Shown: positions 1 to 10,994, numbered from the stretch's first letter. The stretch: 64,000 nucleotides of DNA from Gari tellinella (GCA_922989275.2 OV277858.1:186001-250000); one strand, 5' to 3'. Numbers and translations: made by a program. The notes: a model not told the origin generated them from the letters alone.

Positions 1-189
1 ATGGACACATAAGAAGACAACCCCAAAGAAACAATACAAATAAAAGACAAGAAAGAACACAGACCATTAGACAAACAAAGGAACCAACAATAAACAGGTA
101 CGTCATTGAAGACTCAGATGATGATTTTTTAGAGGAGAGCGCGAGCACGGAAACGCTAACCTGACCTAAATAAAATCTAACCAAATAAA

Positions 190-585
190 AATATTCAACC
201 TTTCTGATAAAAAACTAACAAAATACGAAATTCAAATACTTTCTAAAGGCCTAAAATTTGCACCTACTCCGGAAAAACAAAACCAGCAAGAACTAGAATC
301 TGATATTTCGAACTTCCATAGGAGACTTAAATTAAAAGAATTTTTCTCTAACAAACAGTGTGTATATGACGACTCTCTAGTACGCAATAAAAGTGATTTT
401 CAACCTCCTAGAGGCAGAAATGAAGTTTTAGATGAATACATAGATATTACTTAACAGATACCAGTTCACCCATCAGTAAAGATTAAACATAACATTTCAC
501 TCAGAGAAAGGGAAGCTACAAAATCGTTGACACAGGATAACAATATAATCATCAAAGAAGCGGACAAAGGGGTGGTATTGTAATT
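190..585 (+). pseudogene. PLE1, broken 5' part of the RT frame
   Basis: This is the N-terminal part of the Penelope-like reverse transcriptase that continues at 586. The frame starting near 200 reads like the usual PLE N-terminus, with LSKGLKFAPTP followed by RRLKLKEFF, NISLREREATKSL and IIIKEADKG. Two lesions separate it from the downstream frame. One is an in-frame TAA at 452-454. The other is a one-base loss in the G-run near 571-575, just before the codons matching the conserved VIMNK. Upstream, 1-189 has only short stop-interrupted frames with an acidic patch (EDSDDDFLEES) and cannot be assigned. The alternative that it is an independent small gene is unlikely, because both sides match one family. 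Confidence 0.75.
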
Positions 586-2412
586 ATGAATAAAACTTAT
601 TATAAACGAAAAATATCGGAAATGCTTAATGATAAAAACTTTTACTGCACTACAGAAGCAACTTGTTCAAAACAAACATTTAAAAAGCTTCATAAACTCC
701 TAGATCTGGCACCAAATATGACAAAACATGAGGTGGACTATATAACAAATTTTGAATGTAAATCAAGTTCCTTTTACGGCTTACCAAATATTCATAAAAG
801 CTCTTTAATAAAGGAAAAATGCAAAGAAACCCAAAACAATTATTTGGAACTTAAAGATCCCGAAGATCTAAAATTCCGGCCAATATTGGCAGGACCAGTT
901 TGCGAAACTAGCCGCTTAAGTAACCTCATAGACATCCTGCTAAAACCTCTTGTAAAACATGTCGACAGTTATGTCCGAGATGATATAGACTTCTTAAATT
1001 ATATTCCAAAATCAGTTCCTGCAAATACTTTAATGGTTTCCTTCGATGTCACAAGTTTATATACTAACATTTCACATAAATTAGGTTTAGAAGCTATAAA
1101 TTACTGGTTGAATAAATATCCAGACCTCATTCATAGGAGATTTAGTAAGGCTTTCATCATGGAAGGAATCAAAATAATACTTGAAAATAACAACTTTATA
1201 TTTAATGAAACTTTTTATAACCAGCTCAAAGGTACAGCCATGGCAACACAATTTGCACCGACATATGCAACGCTAGTACTAGGATATCTAGAGCAAATAT
1301 TGTATTCACAAGTTGAAAATATATTCAACGAAGACTTTGCAACATACATAAAAAACGCATGGAAAAGATTTTTAGATGACTGCTTTGTGTTTTGGACAAA
1401 ATCTAAAGAAGAACTTAAAACATTCCACAATCTGATAAATAACCTCCATCCAGATATTCAATTTACAATTGAAGTAAATAACCAAGAGCTTCCCTTCCTG
1501 GATATACTCATATTAAAAAATGAAACACAAATAACCACTGACATTTACTTCAAAGAGACAAACTCTAAACAGTACCTTAACTTTCACTCCTGTCATCCTA
1601 AACATACTAAAGTAAGCATTCCGTATAACATTGCCCGTAGAATTTCGACAATTGTATCTAATGAAGGTATGAAATATACAAGATTGCAGGAATTAGAAGA
1701 ATCTCTTTTGTCACGAAATTACCCCAAACAATTAATTAAAGATGGAATAAAAAAAGCTACAAGACTTTCAAGAGATACACTTTTAAAGGTAAACAACAAA
1801 ACTGAGAAAGAAAGCATTCCTTTCGTCTCGACACACAATCCAACTAATACTGAAATGTTCCCGATTTTGAAAAATAATTTCCATATACTACAATCAGATG
1901 AAACCATGAATAATATAATTTCCAAAACAAACATTATTAAAAGCAAAAGACAACTACCAAATTTAAAAAGAATTCTAACAAGGGCAAAATTCACAGACAC
2001 AAAACAATTTTCATACAAAGTAACACGATGTGGTAGGCCAAACTGCAGCTTGTGCCAACACATCATCGAAAATAATTCATACAATTTTAATGGTAAGATA
2101 TTTAAAGTAAATGTCAATATGTCCTGTGATGTAAGAAACGTCTTATATGTCATAACATGCAATGGATGTTACGAATATTATATAGGCCAGACAGGCGACA
2201 AATTAAGAACAAGAAGAACAATACATGCCCAGCAAATAAGGGACCCATCCACCCGGCAGATACCTTTAAGTGCACATTTAGACATATGTTGTAAAGAAAT
2301 TCCCAAGTTTCAAAGGTTCCCGTTCTTTAAAATGAATTCAGAAAATATTTCGGTCAGGTTAGCAAAAGAAAAATATTTTATAAACTGTTTCCAACCTAAA
2401 TTAAATGCATAG
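586..2412 (+). CDS. PLE1 reverse transcriptase with C-terminal GIY-YIG endonuclease
   Basis: This is the retrotransposition enzyme of a Penelope-like element: it nicks the target and copies RNA into DNA. The 608 residues show PLE RT blocks in order: FYGLPNIHK (about 63-71), FRPILAGP, SFDVTSLYTNI with the first catalytic Asp near 154, KGTAMATQFAPTYA, then FLDD at 262-265 as the polymerase active site, and LPFLDILI. A CGRPNCSLC zinc-finger-like linker starts at about 482. The GIY-YIG domain begins near 521 (YVITCNGC, EYYIGQTGDKLRTR). The start ATG is internal to the family; the true N-terminus lies upstream behind a frameshift and a stop. The long uninterrupted frame suggests a fairly recent copy. 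The linker cysteines point to the Neptune-like side of the family, but I cannot place the clade firmly. Confidence 0.93.
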   Translation: MNKTYYKRKISEMLNDKNFYCTTEATCSKQTFKKLHKLLDLAPNMTKHEVDYITNFECKSSSFYGLPNIHKSSLIKEKCKETQNNYLELKDPEDLKFRPILAGPVCETSRLSNLIDILLKPLVKHVDSYVRDDIDFLNYIPKSVPANTLMVSFDVTSLYTNISHKLGLEAINYWLNKYPDLIHRRFSKAFIMEGIKIILENNNFIFNETFYNQLKGTAMATQFAPTYATLVLGYLEQILYSQVENIFNEDFATYIKNAWKRFLDDCFVFWTKSKEELKTFHNLINNLHPDIQFTIEVNNQELPFLDILILKNETQITTDIYFKETNSKQYLNFHSCHPKHTKVSIPYNIARRISTIVSNEGMKYTRLQELEESLLSRNYPKQLIKDGIKKATRLSRDTLLKVNNKTEKESIPFVSTHNPTNTEMFPILKNNFHILQSDETMNNIISKTNIIKSKRQLPNLKRILTRAKFTDTKQFSYKVTRCGRPNCSLCQHIIENNSYNFNGKIFKVNVNMSCDVRNVLYVITCNGCYEYYIGQTGDKLRTRRTIHAQQIRDPSTRQIPLSAHLDICCKEIPKFQRFPFFKMNSENISVRLAKEKYFINCFQPKLNA

Positions 2413-2429
2413 AATTGATCAAAAGAACT

Positions 2430-2517
2430 TCAATGACGTTCCACTAAAATGACGTTATGACGTCACGTTTATGACGTCACATTTATGACGTAGCGTTACC
2501 ATTGACGTCACGTCATA
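2430..2517 (+). other. PLE1 3' untranslated region rich in TGACGTCA motifs
   Basis: Between the stop codon and the ribozyme the sequence repeats TGACGT about eight times in under 100 bases, including full TGACGTCA palindromes. The 3' region of PLE2 (24838-24900) has the same character, so it belongs to the element. TGACGTCA is the CREB/ATF consensus in animals; whether it acts here is not shown. Confidence 0.6.
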
Positions 2518-2527
2518 GCAACAAATA

Positions 2528-2573
2528 TATTACAATCACTGATGAGCCGAGAGGCGAAACGCGTATGGTAATA
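2528..2573 (+). ncRNA. Hammerhead self-cleaving ribozyme of PLE1
   Basis: All core elements of a type I hammerhead are present. CTGATGA is at 2539-2545. Stem II is GCC/GGC closed by GAGA (2546-2555). GAAA is at 2556-2559. A very short, self-complementary stem III, ACGCGT, is at 2559-2564, and the cleavage base A is at 2565. Stem I forms from CA/TG next to the core plus a 6-bp distal helix, TATTAC (2528-2533) with GTAATA (2568-2573), separated by a three-base bulge on the 5' side. Penelope-like elements are known to carry hammerheads in their terminal repeats, often with minimal stem III that favours dimeric cleavage. Cleavage is predicted after 2565. Confidence 0.85.
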
Positions 2574-2599
2574 CAAAAGAAAAAATAGAAGGCGTGTTT

Positions 2600-3060
2600 A
2601 GTCATTTTTACCTTTACAATTATATATACTTTTGCCGGTCCGGCATTTGCCGGAATATTTTACATTTTCCGTCTATATATATATATATATAAACGGAAAT
2701 GCAAAGGTCCGACAAAAGGCATAATCTTTCTTATTTTTTAATTCGATATATATATATATATATATACATATATATTATCCTCCTTAGGTAGACCGTTCGT
2801 CCTATATAATCAGGCTTAGGGAGACTGCTGGATTAGGGAGACAATTTTTGGTCTCCTTAATATTTTGACCAATCATAACTAAAAATTGAGACCAAAGAGA
2901 CCTTTAATTTTTTTTGCCATTCGTTTCAAATTAAGCACATTCAGTGTTACATAAAATATTTTTACCATTGAAATTTTACTTTTGATACTAGATGTGTTTT
3001 AATAATTGATGGCGTATATCTCATATCCTATAAAATACTCATAAAGGAGACCAACTATTT
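2600..3060. repeat. AT microsatellites and GGTCTCC-type dispersed repeat
   Basis: This holds (TA)n runs near 2675-2690 and 2748-2770, then sequence with TCTCCTTAATATTTTGACC and CTCCTTAGG motifs. The reverse complement of much of 2690-2870 recurs at 23560-23825 just upstream of PLE2, including the GTCGGAC..TTTGCATTTC block. It may be PLE-associated flanking sequence or an independent repeat. There is no coding potential. Confidence 0.5.
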
Positions 3061-4175
3061 TTCCGAAATTTACCGTAAAATTCGCTATATCAAAGAACTT
3101 TTGTAATGCAGCAAGCTTGATTATCACCTAATCTATCATTTGAGCTATGAAATGTTGTAAAATACTGCTATATAAAAAAATCGATTTTTCGTTATCCATG
3201 AATCGTTCCCACTGTTAGATAATTTCCTCTCTGTGCCGATCTCTGTTCGGAAAAAAACATTCGGCAATTTCCGGGAAAATGTTATTTCATGGTGGTACAG
3301 CGATATATTTGCCAATGTTGCTATCATAAAGTTATTTTTGCAATGGGAAATCAATAAATGTTGTTATTCAATGATATATTTGAAATACAATAAATTCAAA
3401 ATAAATGGAGAAGTAGAAGTATAACACAACGGAATTACCCGAGACGACATCGGCATTCCCACTCTTTATTTCCGGAACATCTCTGGAAAAAAATGGCCGC
3501 GCCCTTGTTACGGAAAGCGAATGGTAAACTTTTATTTTATGTATTTTGATCAGTTCATTTAAATTATATATTGAAACAGTTGTTTTTAAAACAAATTGAT
3601 TCACATAGTCTCATTGATTTATCTTGTGGTTAAACAATAAAGATTGTATAATATGTGCAGTGGTTTTAAAATTTCATCCGTACTTTTTCGCCCCCACCTC
3701 TTTTCGCATTTGGAAAGTTTGGTCGTTCTTCTTCTTCTTCTTTCTTATCGTTGTTTGCGATATGCGTTTATACATGCATGGATGCATTTTGTTTCAAGGT
3801 TATCTCATGTAAATTAGTGTTTACCTTTCTTCTTCGTTGAAAAGTCAGACTGAGTGATAGTCACTTTTCGGAGTTGACCCTCACTGAATGACCTTGGCAA
3901 ACAGTTTGTGGCGGTAGTAAATCTAAATAACCAGAGTCATTTTTTTTTAGGGAATTTTAAGTATGAAATACGTTATTGACAATTTGTAACATTTTTATGA
4001 TGATCATGTTTGAATATTTCACTCAGTCTGTATGTATGTATGTATGTATGTAACTCACATGGTTCAGGTCTGCCATAAGTTAAAAATTGATAAAAAAATC
4101 CTAAGATTTCAATTTTTCAAACCCGATTTTCCTGATTATATATTTAACCCATATTATGTTTCTAGTTTTTAAGAC
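3061..4175. other. No gene recognised; TATG microsatellite
   Basis: Short frames of 60-80 codons occur on both strands but show no domain, no splice-supported structure and no conservation elsewhere in the window. A pure (TATG)n run lies at about 4029-4051, and there is a CTT-rich stretch at 3727-3745. Confidence 0.6.
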
Positions 4176-4260
4176 ATGTAATGCTTAAAGCAGGTTGAAA
4201 GTAAAGCAGAATGCGCCTTACTTAAGGCGCATTCTGCTTTACTTTCAGACTGTTTTAAGC
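4176..4260. repeat. Perfect-arm foldback (hairpin) element
   Basis: Two arms of about 38 bases, from CTTAAAGCAGGTTGAAAG inward and out to CTTTCAGACTGTTTTAAG, pair almost perfectly around ACTTAAGG. A half copy (CTGCTTTACTTTCAACCTG) is at 58697-58715, so this is a dispersed palindromic family rather than a chance hairpin. Confidence 0.7.
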
Positions 4261-4369
4261 TTCGATCTGTTGGAATAAAAATACAAAGATTTCGGAAATA
4301 TCCGGAGAAATGGCAGCCCTGATGGTTTTCTTTTTTCTCTCTAATACACGTGTTTTCGGCAATTTTTAG

Positions 4370-4578
4370 GTGCACCAATCATGGGACTGTACCTGGTCAG
4401 TCGATCACTTTATCCTGACACTGACAAACCAGTTGTAATGCTAACCCAAAATTCTGAGCGCCAAGGAGGTAAGCCATTACTACAAATTTTTAAGTCTTTG
4501 GTTTGACCCGACTGGGGATTGAACCCACAACCGCCTGCACTACAAGCGGATACTATACCTTTAAGCCACTCACAGATA
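4370..4578 (-). mobile_element. tRNA-derived SINE remnant
   Basis: Read on the minus strand from 4578, there is an A-box-like GTGGCTTAAAGGTATAG and, about 40 bases later, a B-box-like GGTTCAATCCC. Between them an anticodon-arm-like CCGC/GCGG helix can form. The T-arm and acceptor do not fold as a clean tRNA, so a tRNA gene is unlikely. The downstream body (to about 4370) has the GACCCG..CTTTGG..CTTGGCGCTC layout I associate with bivalve SINEs. This is a pol III-type short interspersed element without coding capacity. Confidence 0.55.
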
Positions 4579-6407
4579 TTCCCCCTTTTAAAATGTCATC
4601 ATTGGTATAAATAGAATTGAGCGAGGGTATTTGCATCATCTGCGATGTCACGTTCTAATTAAAAGGTAGGCCTATCATGTTTGAATTTTTTTTAGTGTGT
4701 CCCCCGGAAATATCAAATTTCCCCTGGAATGTTGACAGGGGGACATAGTGTCCCCGAAAATGTTGGACCTAGGGCTAGGCACAACACTGGGTTTAGAGAG
4801 TTGCAGTTCAGGACTGCAATGCAGGGATTGACATTAACGCACGTCCGACAGACATTAACTGGTTGAAGTTCGATCCGGATGTACAGCAATTTCTGGCCGT
4901 AGCCCGACTGGTCTTACACATTATTCTGATTTTTAATTAATGTGCAGGGGTGGGAGAACGGTTACCAGACGTTTCGCTACCATACATGTGATATTTTCTT
5001 GGATCCAAATATGGAGATTTGGAAATTTTAATAGGGAGATTTGGGTGCCAAATAGAGAGCTTTTTTCGCGAAAAAAAAACTGGGCGCAAGAAGTGAAAAT
5101 CCAATACATTTGTATATTTTCATAAGTGAATAGATAAGTGAATAGATAAGTCTTTAGACCACTAAGACAGGGACCATTTTTACCCAGTTATATCTCGCCG
5201 CATCTGGCGCATCATCTCATCTAAATACTTACTGTTTGACAGATATTTTCTGAAAGAAAACGCACAAAAAATAACTCAGAGATGTGTTGCATGTGACAAA
5301 GTTTGCAGGCAACAATTACTTGCGTCATAGACCGGTGTGCGGTTGTAACAACAAAATAACGCATCGAAATTTTCTACCGCGAAAACTAATCGCAAATAAA
5401 TTTTTTGAGCGTAATTCGTTGTAAAATCTAACTTAATATACATTTGCACAGATCGTATGTAATAAACAGAAGATTTTAGGTCCAAAGTTTAATTTAAACT
5501 GATTGTTAGAAAGCAACACTGGGGAATACTTTTTTACTTACAAAATAAACGTTGTTCTCGTACCAAATATTAAGGCGCCTGCCATTTCGTAACTTTCATA
5601 GTTGGTTTAAGTGTGTGTATATGAGATCTCAAACACAGAAATGTGTCAAAACTCACTCGGCAGGCGTCAAGATTGTTATCACGCAGTCTGGAATGATTGA
5701 ATGAATGGCAGTCTAGAGCCATATAGTGCTACACTTATCAAACTTATCGACGATTGCGTAACGTGTTAACACGCATCAGTAGTGTTCATGTAAGGATTGT
5801 ACCAATTACTGAATTAGCCAGAGAAGCCAATTTTATGATTTTATTAGAATCGGCGATCAAGGTAAATGATATAAAAGTTCACCTTGAAAAAAATGAACCT
5901 GTGAAAATGAAATATCGAGAGATCTCGTCTCCCGATCGGGAGATCATTAGAAGAGGTCTAATTTCTGGAGCTCCCGATCATATCGGGAGATATCACATGT
6001 TCGCTACTCCGGACGTTTCGCTACGCAACCTGAAGTCGTTTCGCTACTCAGACGTGTTGCTACCTGTACGTTTCGCTAGTCTACCCTATATTTAAAATAG
6101 GGGAAAATTAATGAAGCTGTAGTAACAAAAACTCAGAAATCAATTTAAACCATTAATAAAGAAAACATTATATAATTTGATGATAATTTTTCACAATAAA
6201 CTTGAATAAAAGGAGAAAAAGAGTTAAATATCAGAGTAAAAATAGTGTATGTTTATTTAATGCACGCACGATAAAAATGCACGATAACATTTTACTTTAA
6301 GGAATAAATTAACCCGCATGTGCTGAAAAAGTAAAATCTGTGTTATAATAAACGACTATTTAAAGGACCAGCATAATAAATTGACATGCGTATCAGAAAG
6401 GTACTGC
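4579..6407. other. No gene recognised
   Basis: This AT-rich stretch has scattered short frames. The longest, 5754-6095 (+, 113 codons), has no recognisable domain, and its end is made of repeated CGTTTCGCTAC motifs (6001-6080, with another copy near 4969). Nothing supports a functional gene. Confidence 0.55.
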
Positions 6408-6411
6408 TTAA

Positions 6412-7453
6412 GCCCCGATCTCACTGTCCCGGTGCTGGCCCCGGTACGTCCCGGTGGAGATAGCCGGTAAACCGGGGTACACCGGGATGAACCGGGACGT
6501 TTTATGAAAAAATAAATTGCGATCTCACATTCCCGGTCTCTCCCCCGGTGGAGCACCGGTTATGAAGCCGGATCTCCCCGAACCTTCCCGGTGAGTTCCC
6601 GGTTTGGCCCTGCGTAGTTACGGTGAAGGGCTGGTCTGTTCCCGGTATAACACGGCGTAACCCCGGCCGTCGCCGGTGGTATCCCGGTGACCACCGGTGT
6701 CGTCCCGATCAACCCCGGTTGTTCACCGGTGACGTGCCGGCGTTAACCGGTGTTCGCCGGAATGGACATAAACCGGGGCGGACGTTAGTTAGTATAAATT
6801 CTCTTTTGTCTCACGGGGTATATGAGATGAAATACAAACGAAATGCAATAAAATAGAACATACTAATGTTGTAGACTGTTCACACTTCATTTTAATATGA
6901 GTTTCAAACAGTTTGCTCGGCGTCTGATCTGGTTACATACTGTTTGTAGTGGACATAAAGACTTTAGCCATTTATTTATAAAGAAAAACTTTTGTTTTTA
7001 TATATTAGATTTTCCCTATACAATAGAGAGGACGATATTATTTCCTATTTAAACACAGACGAAACGCAAACGCTAAAATCATAATGTAGAAAACTGCATT
7101 TTTTTTTTTTTAAAAATCAAAATTTATCCTCGCAAACACCCCGGCTGTTCACGGTAGAGACCCGGAGCTGCTCCAAATGTGCCGGTAAAGATCCGGCGTT
7201 GCCCCGGCATACACCGGCGTTGCTCCAGCATTCCCCGGATGAAGCCGGTTCTCGTTTCTGTCCCGGTGGCCCCCGGTTGTAGTAAACATTTTAAAGCATC
7301 CGGGGATGTTAGCCGGTGGCAGCCGGTCGAGCCCGGATCGAGCCGGTCGTCCCCGGCGCCGCCAAGGTGGTACTCCCGGCGACTGCCGGTGACTGCCAGT
7401 TTGCTAAACCGGGACTCACCGGAGACCCAAACCGGGACAGTGAGATCGTGGCT
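6412..7453. mobile_element. TTAA-flanked CCGGT-rich inverted-repeat transposon (non-autonomous)
   Basis: The ends are inverted repeats: GCCCCGATCTCACTGTCCC at 6412 and, on the opposite strand from 7453, AGCCACGATCTCACTGTCCC. Each is bordered by TTAA (6408-6411 and 7454-7457), a target duplication used by piggyBac-type and some other superfamilies. The arms (about 370 bases left, 320 right) are packed with CCGGT/ACCGG at irregular 10-15-base spacing and are far more GC- and CpG-rich than the surroundings. The centre (about 6800-7130) is AT-rich. Frames inside (6623-6856, 7179-7457) are translations of the motif array, not genes. Confidence 0.7.
6905..6946. repeat. Deleted copy of CAAACAG palindromic mini-element
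   Basis: It starts CAAACAGTTTG and ends ACTGTTTG, but most of the left arm is missing, leaving the right-arm CTCGGCGTCTGATCTGG. It lies inside the CCGGT-rich transposon. Further right-arm fragments are at 7737-7771 and 7857-7882. Confidence 0.55.
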
Positions 7454-8691
7454 TTAACGCATGACAAATGTAACGTAGAAAACTCATAGGAGAGTGTTTG
7501 CAAAACTTTGCCCTGCATTAAGCAGATATACAGTGTCTTTGAAGATCAACGAACATTATCATTGAGTGACTGTCGATCAAAGGTTTTACTGTATACCGGC
7601 ACGTGCAGAGTCAACGATCCATTGAAACAGCACCAGCAATCGAATTGATTGCATTCAGATTGATTTCCTAACTTTAGAATAAAATTTACTTGAAGGAATA
7701 AATTAACCCCCTTGAATAAATGTGTCATCATTTGGTAACTCAGCATCTGATCAGGTTTCAAACTGTTTGACACCCCTTTATGCATCCTGCGTTAGGTACC
7801 CCGGAAGAAATAAAAGTTACAGGCCTGGATAATACACGGACGCAGAGAAAATTTGTCGTCTGATCAGGATCCTAACTGTTTGGATGTTCCACATTCATAT
7901 CGCTATTTATGCACGCAATAGCCATATCTTCTAAACTGTCCTCTTAAGCAGACACCATGTGTATGCGCCGGATACTGTGGTGTCATTACTCATTAGAATC
8001 GTCTTGAAGAGACGATTCTGGAGAGTGATCACACCATACAGACTTAGTCCCCTTTAGTAGACACGAGGGTTAAATGTGTAATTATTGAATTAAAAAAACA
8101 TTCTCATATTTAAATCATGCTTGCTTGATTCATATGTAAACATCTTTTTACTAGAATTAATGCAGTCTTGAAGAATCACGACTGTTTGGCTTATGCAGAC
8201 AGATTAGATCCAGACCAGCGACAGAGGAACTCGGCGTCTAACATGGAACCAATTGGTTTGCTACTTATTCTATCACTTACACCACATTGATTTCACGCAC
8301 TACCAGGTGCATTCTAAGGGTCAACTCGCATAAGTTGTATGCGTTACGACTGTTCACATTTTTCATTATATTCCTTGTGTCAAAATGTCCACTATTATGT
8401 AATGTTGAGAAAAAACGGCAGACGTCGACGGTAAATTCCGATAATAAAAGAGTGACCTGTCGCCCCCAAAGTTGAAACGCAATGGTCCGCATCGAAACTC
8501 CGCCCTGACATGTCAATAAAATCGGTCTATACCAATAGTTTAAATGTAATACTTAATAAATAAACGTGTCTTAAAATTTATTTTTATATGTTAATGTATT
8601 TCTTATAAATACGGTTAACACATTGAACTCTAGCAACGAGTATACTCGTTGTTTGTAAATTATGTATACCTGTGAAAATTGAATGCATGCA

Positions 8692-8754
8692 GTGTGCACC
8701 CAGATCAGGGGGTTCCTAAAGGAAACCTATGATCGGGATCTACAGTGTTTGTCA
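8692..8754. repeat. CAAACAG palindromic mini-element (degenerate)
   Basis: A right arm GATCGGGATCTACAGTGTTTG faces a shortened left arm CAGATCAGGGGGTTCC around TAAAGG. It is the same class as the element at 15000-15065. Confidence 0.55.
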
Positions 8755-10033
8755 CTTTGCAATGTAAACAACCATAAAAAGTAAAATATGTACTGAACTA
8801 AATTGAGAACTGGACTTTACCATTTAATATTTCCAGGATGGATACATTCATTGAACATGTCTGGCTTTCTATGTACATTTTGCCAATTCCCGAACGAAAA
8901 ATGCATTATATGCCCTGCCTCCTAACTGCAATCTTTATCAACAAGTCCCGCCTTCTCGAGAAATAGCATTTACACTTTGTTCGATGTCTTATCTATCTCT
9001 GTCGCTATCTCTCTCTCTCAATCTCTCGATCAGGAAAAAAGATAAGGGTTAGAGGATGAACAAAGTTAAGAATGTTAAAAGCTCAAAAAGAAAAAAGTGG
9101 TTGATATCTGTAATAATAAAGCAGGGTCCCTGGTGAGAGCCATAACACTTTAATTGATAATACACAAAAATAGAGGGTAATCAAAATAAATTTGTTATGC
9201 ATATCAATATTTATATATCAAAATTATTATCAAGTGGATCAAGTTTCGCCTAATCACTCTCATCGTTGCAAAACAGTGACCGCTATAGCTACATTACAAA
9301 CCCAAAAAAAGAGCCTTTGTAGGTTAGGTTTACTATTTACGCTTAGTTTACAACAACTATTTGTTTGCATAAAGCTACGCTTGAATTTATGTAAGAACGT
9401 AGCTGCGCAAATGTTAATAAATTGCTCTATCATAAAGATACGCAAACAGGGAGAAATCAGAGAGTTACTCAAGGTCAAGTTTGTAAGTTAAACGGTAACG
9501 AGGTGAGCGCTTTAGGGTCGCGTGGATCTTTCATTCAATGTTTTTGTCTCTTGAACCTCCTTAAAGGCAGTATGTAAGCCAAATAGCGCATTTTTTAAAC
9601 TTGAATATTCAAGCAGATACGTAATCTAAACATATAAAAAGAAGTAATCCGCAATGATTATGGAGGAAATACATCTGACAAACACATGAATTTGGTGGAA
9701 AAAAGTCGACTTTAAAATCGGTTTTTTGACATCCGATCAACGGTGGAGATTTTCCGAGTTCAATCGGCTTGCGCCCGGTAAAGATGTTTTCATAGCTCAT
9801 TATTAGTGTTTTCTTCTGACTTGACATATAGTTATTTTTAGATTGGAACATTCTAAAACTTTAAAAGGGATGAGTATTCCCTACATCCAGCAAGAAACAT
9901 TGATAGCTGTATTTATTGTGCGCAGGATACAGTAGAGGATACATTTTTCTTTTCCGTTTAAACGCAAACGCAATGCACGTAACTGTGGAAATTTACTTTT
10001 AGAAGTTTTAACTATTATTTTTTAATCTGAGTA

Positions 10034-10100
10034 GCAAATAGCTTGGAGCCTGATCAAACGCCGGGTTACTCGGCGTCTGACCTGGTTCCAATGTGTTTGC
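10034..10100. repeat. CAAACAG palindromic mini-element
   Basis: Arms of about 30 bases: AGCCTGATCAAACGCCG pairs with CGGCGTCTGACCTGG and the ends resemble CAAA..TTTG. It belongs to a family of about 66-bp palindromes seen throughout the window. Confidence 0.65.
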
Positions 10101-10315
10101 AATGGAAATAATAGTGTTGTATACAAATGCATTTATTGGGAGAGAACAATTAAAATATCAGTAAAGTTAGCGCAGCGGTCTCTTGCTGCACGGGAACCAT
10201 ACTTATCTCAAGTAGGAAAGTGTACGATGATGAAGTAGATGTTACCTTGCTTACAGTGGAGAAAATGTTAATCTTTCCCAAGAAACGCGTTAACGCTAAA
10301 ACCATGATTTCAATT

Positions 10316-10381
10316 GCAAACAGTTTGGAGCAGATCAGACGCCGGGTAACCCAGCTTCTGATCAGGCACCAAACTGTTTGC
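10316..10381. repeat. CAAACAG palindromic mini-element (best-formed copy)
   Basis: Near-perfect 66-bp palindrome: GCAAACAGTTTGGAGC..GATCAGACGCCGG faces CCAGCTTCTGATCAGG..CCAAACTGTTTGC. It has no internal coding sequence. Ends are conserved across copies while the centre differs, as expected of a mobile foldback or of a structured RNA-derived repeat. Confidence 0.7.
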
Positions 10382-10891
10382 CGCTCAGACTAACATGAAT
10401 GGTCAGAATTGTCTAAAGGTTGTCCATTTATGCGTATTATTGCGATGCGTTTCGTTTGCGTTTAAGCGGGAAAGAATAACGTTTTCTCCACCGTTACCTC
10501 TAATCGTTATGAACTAGTCTGTTCTTAAAAAAATCCAGACAAGTCAGGAAAATCGGATCGATCTCGTGAGACTTATTCGACCTTGCGGAAACTCTCGGAA
10601 GCCGACACGAAGATTTGTTATGTAAACAAAAAGCTTATTTTTCCAACCATCTCGATAAGAAATCGGCACATTTATGTATGGTTCTTGAAGAAAGGGGGGC
10701 ATGTTTCAGGCACCTGACAACTGGGAACGGATTTCGCTCAGTTTTAATACATAGAAAATGTTCTTATATAAGAAATTGCGCGATTTAAACATAAATTTGG
10801 GTGAAATTCTGGCTTTAAGTGTTATTTAAATTTTTACAGTCCCCTCACAACTTGATCTGAGTGAGTCACAACCAGACTGAGGATTCACCAA

Positions 10892-10994
10892 TCACCAGGA
10901 GGCTCACATGTAGGTTTGCAAGCACAGGAATGACCAGGAGACTCGAATGTTGGGTTTCAAGCAAAGGAGTCACCAAGAGATTCAAATGTGTAAG
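10892..10994. repeat. 39-bp minisatellite, about 2.6 units
   Basis: Units begin TCACCAGGAGGCTCACATG, TGACCAGGAGACTCGAATG and TCACCAAGAGATTCAAATG at 10892, 10931 and 10970. The spacing is exactly 39 bases. Confidence 0.7.

Larger units (their letters stand above)
7458..10891. other. No gene recognised; scattered mini-palindromes and microsatellite
   Basis: No protein domain is visible. The region holds a hairpin at 7993-8022 (GAATCGTCTT..GAGACGATTC), a CAACGAGTATACTCGTTG palindrome at 8632-8651, a CT-rich microsatellite near 9007-9030, and several CAAACAG mini-elements listed separately. Open frames up to 99 codons (9192-9491) carry no motif and are shadowed by frames on the other strand. Confidence 0.55.

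Noticed and set aside
1719..2162. 147-codon minus-strand frame opposite the PLE1 RT
   Set aside because: Antisense shadow of the coding frame, without homology.
4504..4578. Functional tRNA gene on the minus strand
   Set aside because: The T-arm and acceptor mispair and a SINE body follows, so it was called a SINE remnant.
5754..6095. 113-codon frame
   Set aside because: No domain, no homologous copy here, and its 3' part is a short repeated DNA motif.
6623..7518. Several Pro/Arg/Gly-rich frames of 69-92 codons
   Set aside because: They are translations of the CCGGT motif array in both strands and frames, with no independent coding signal.
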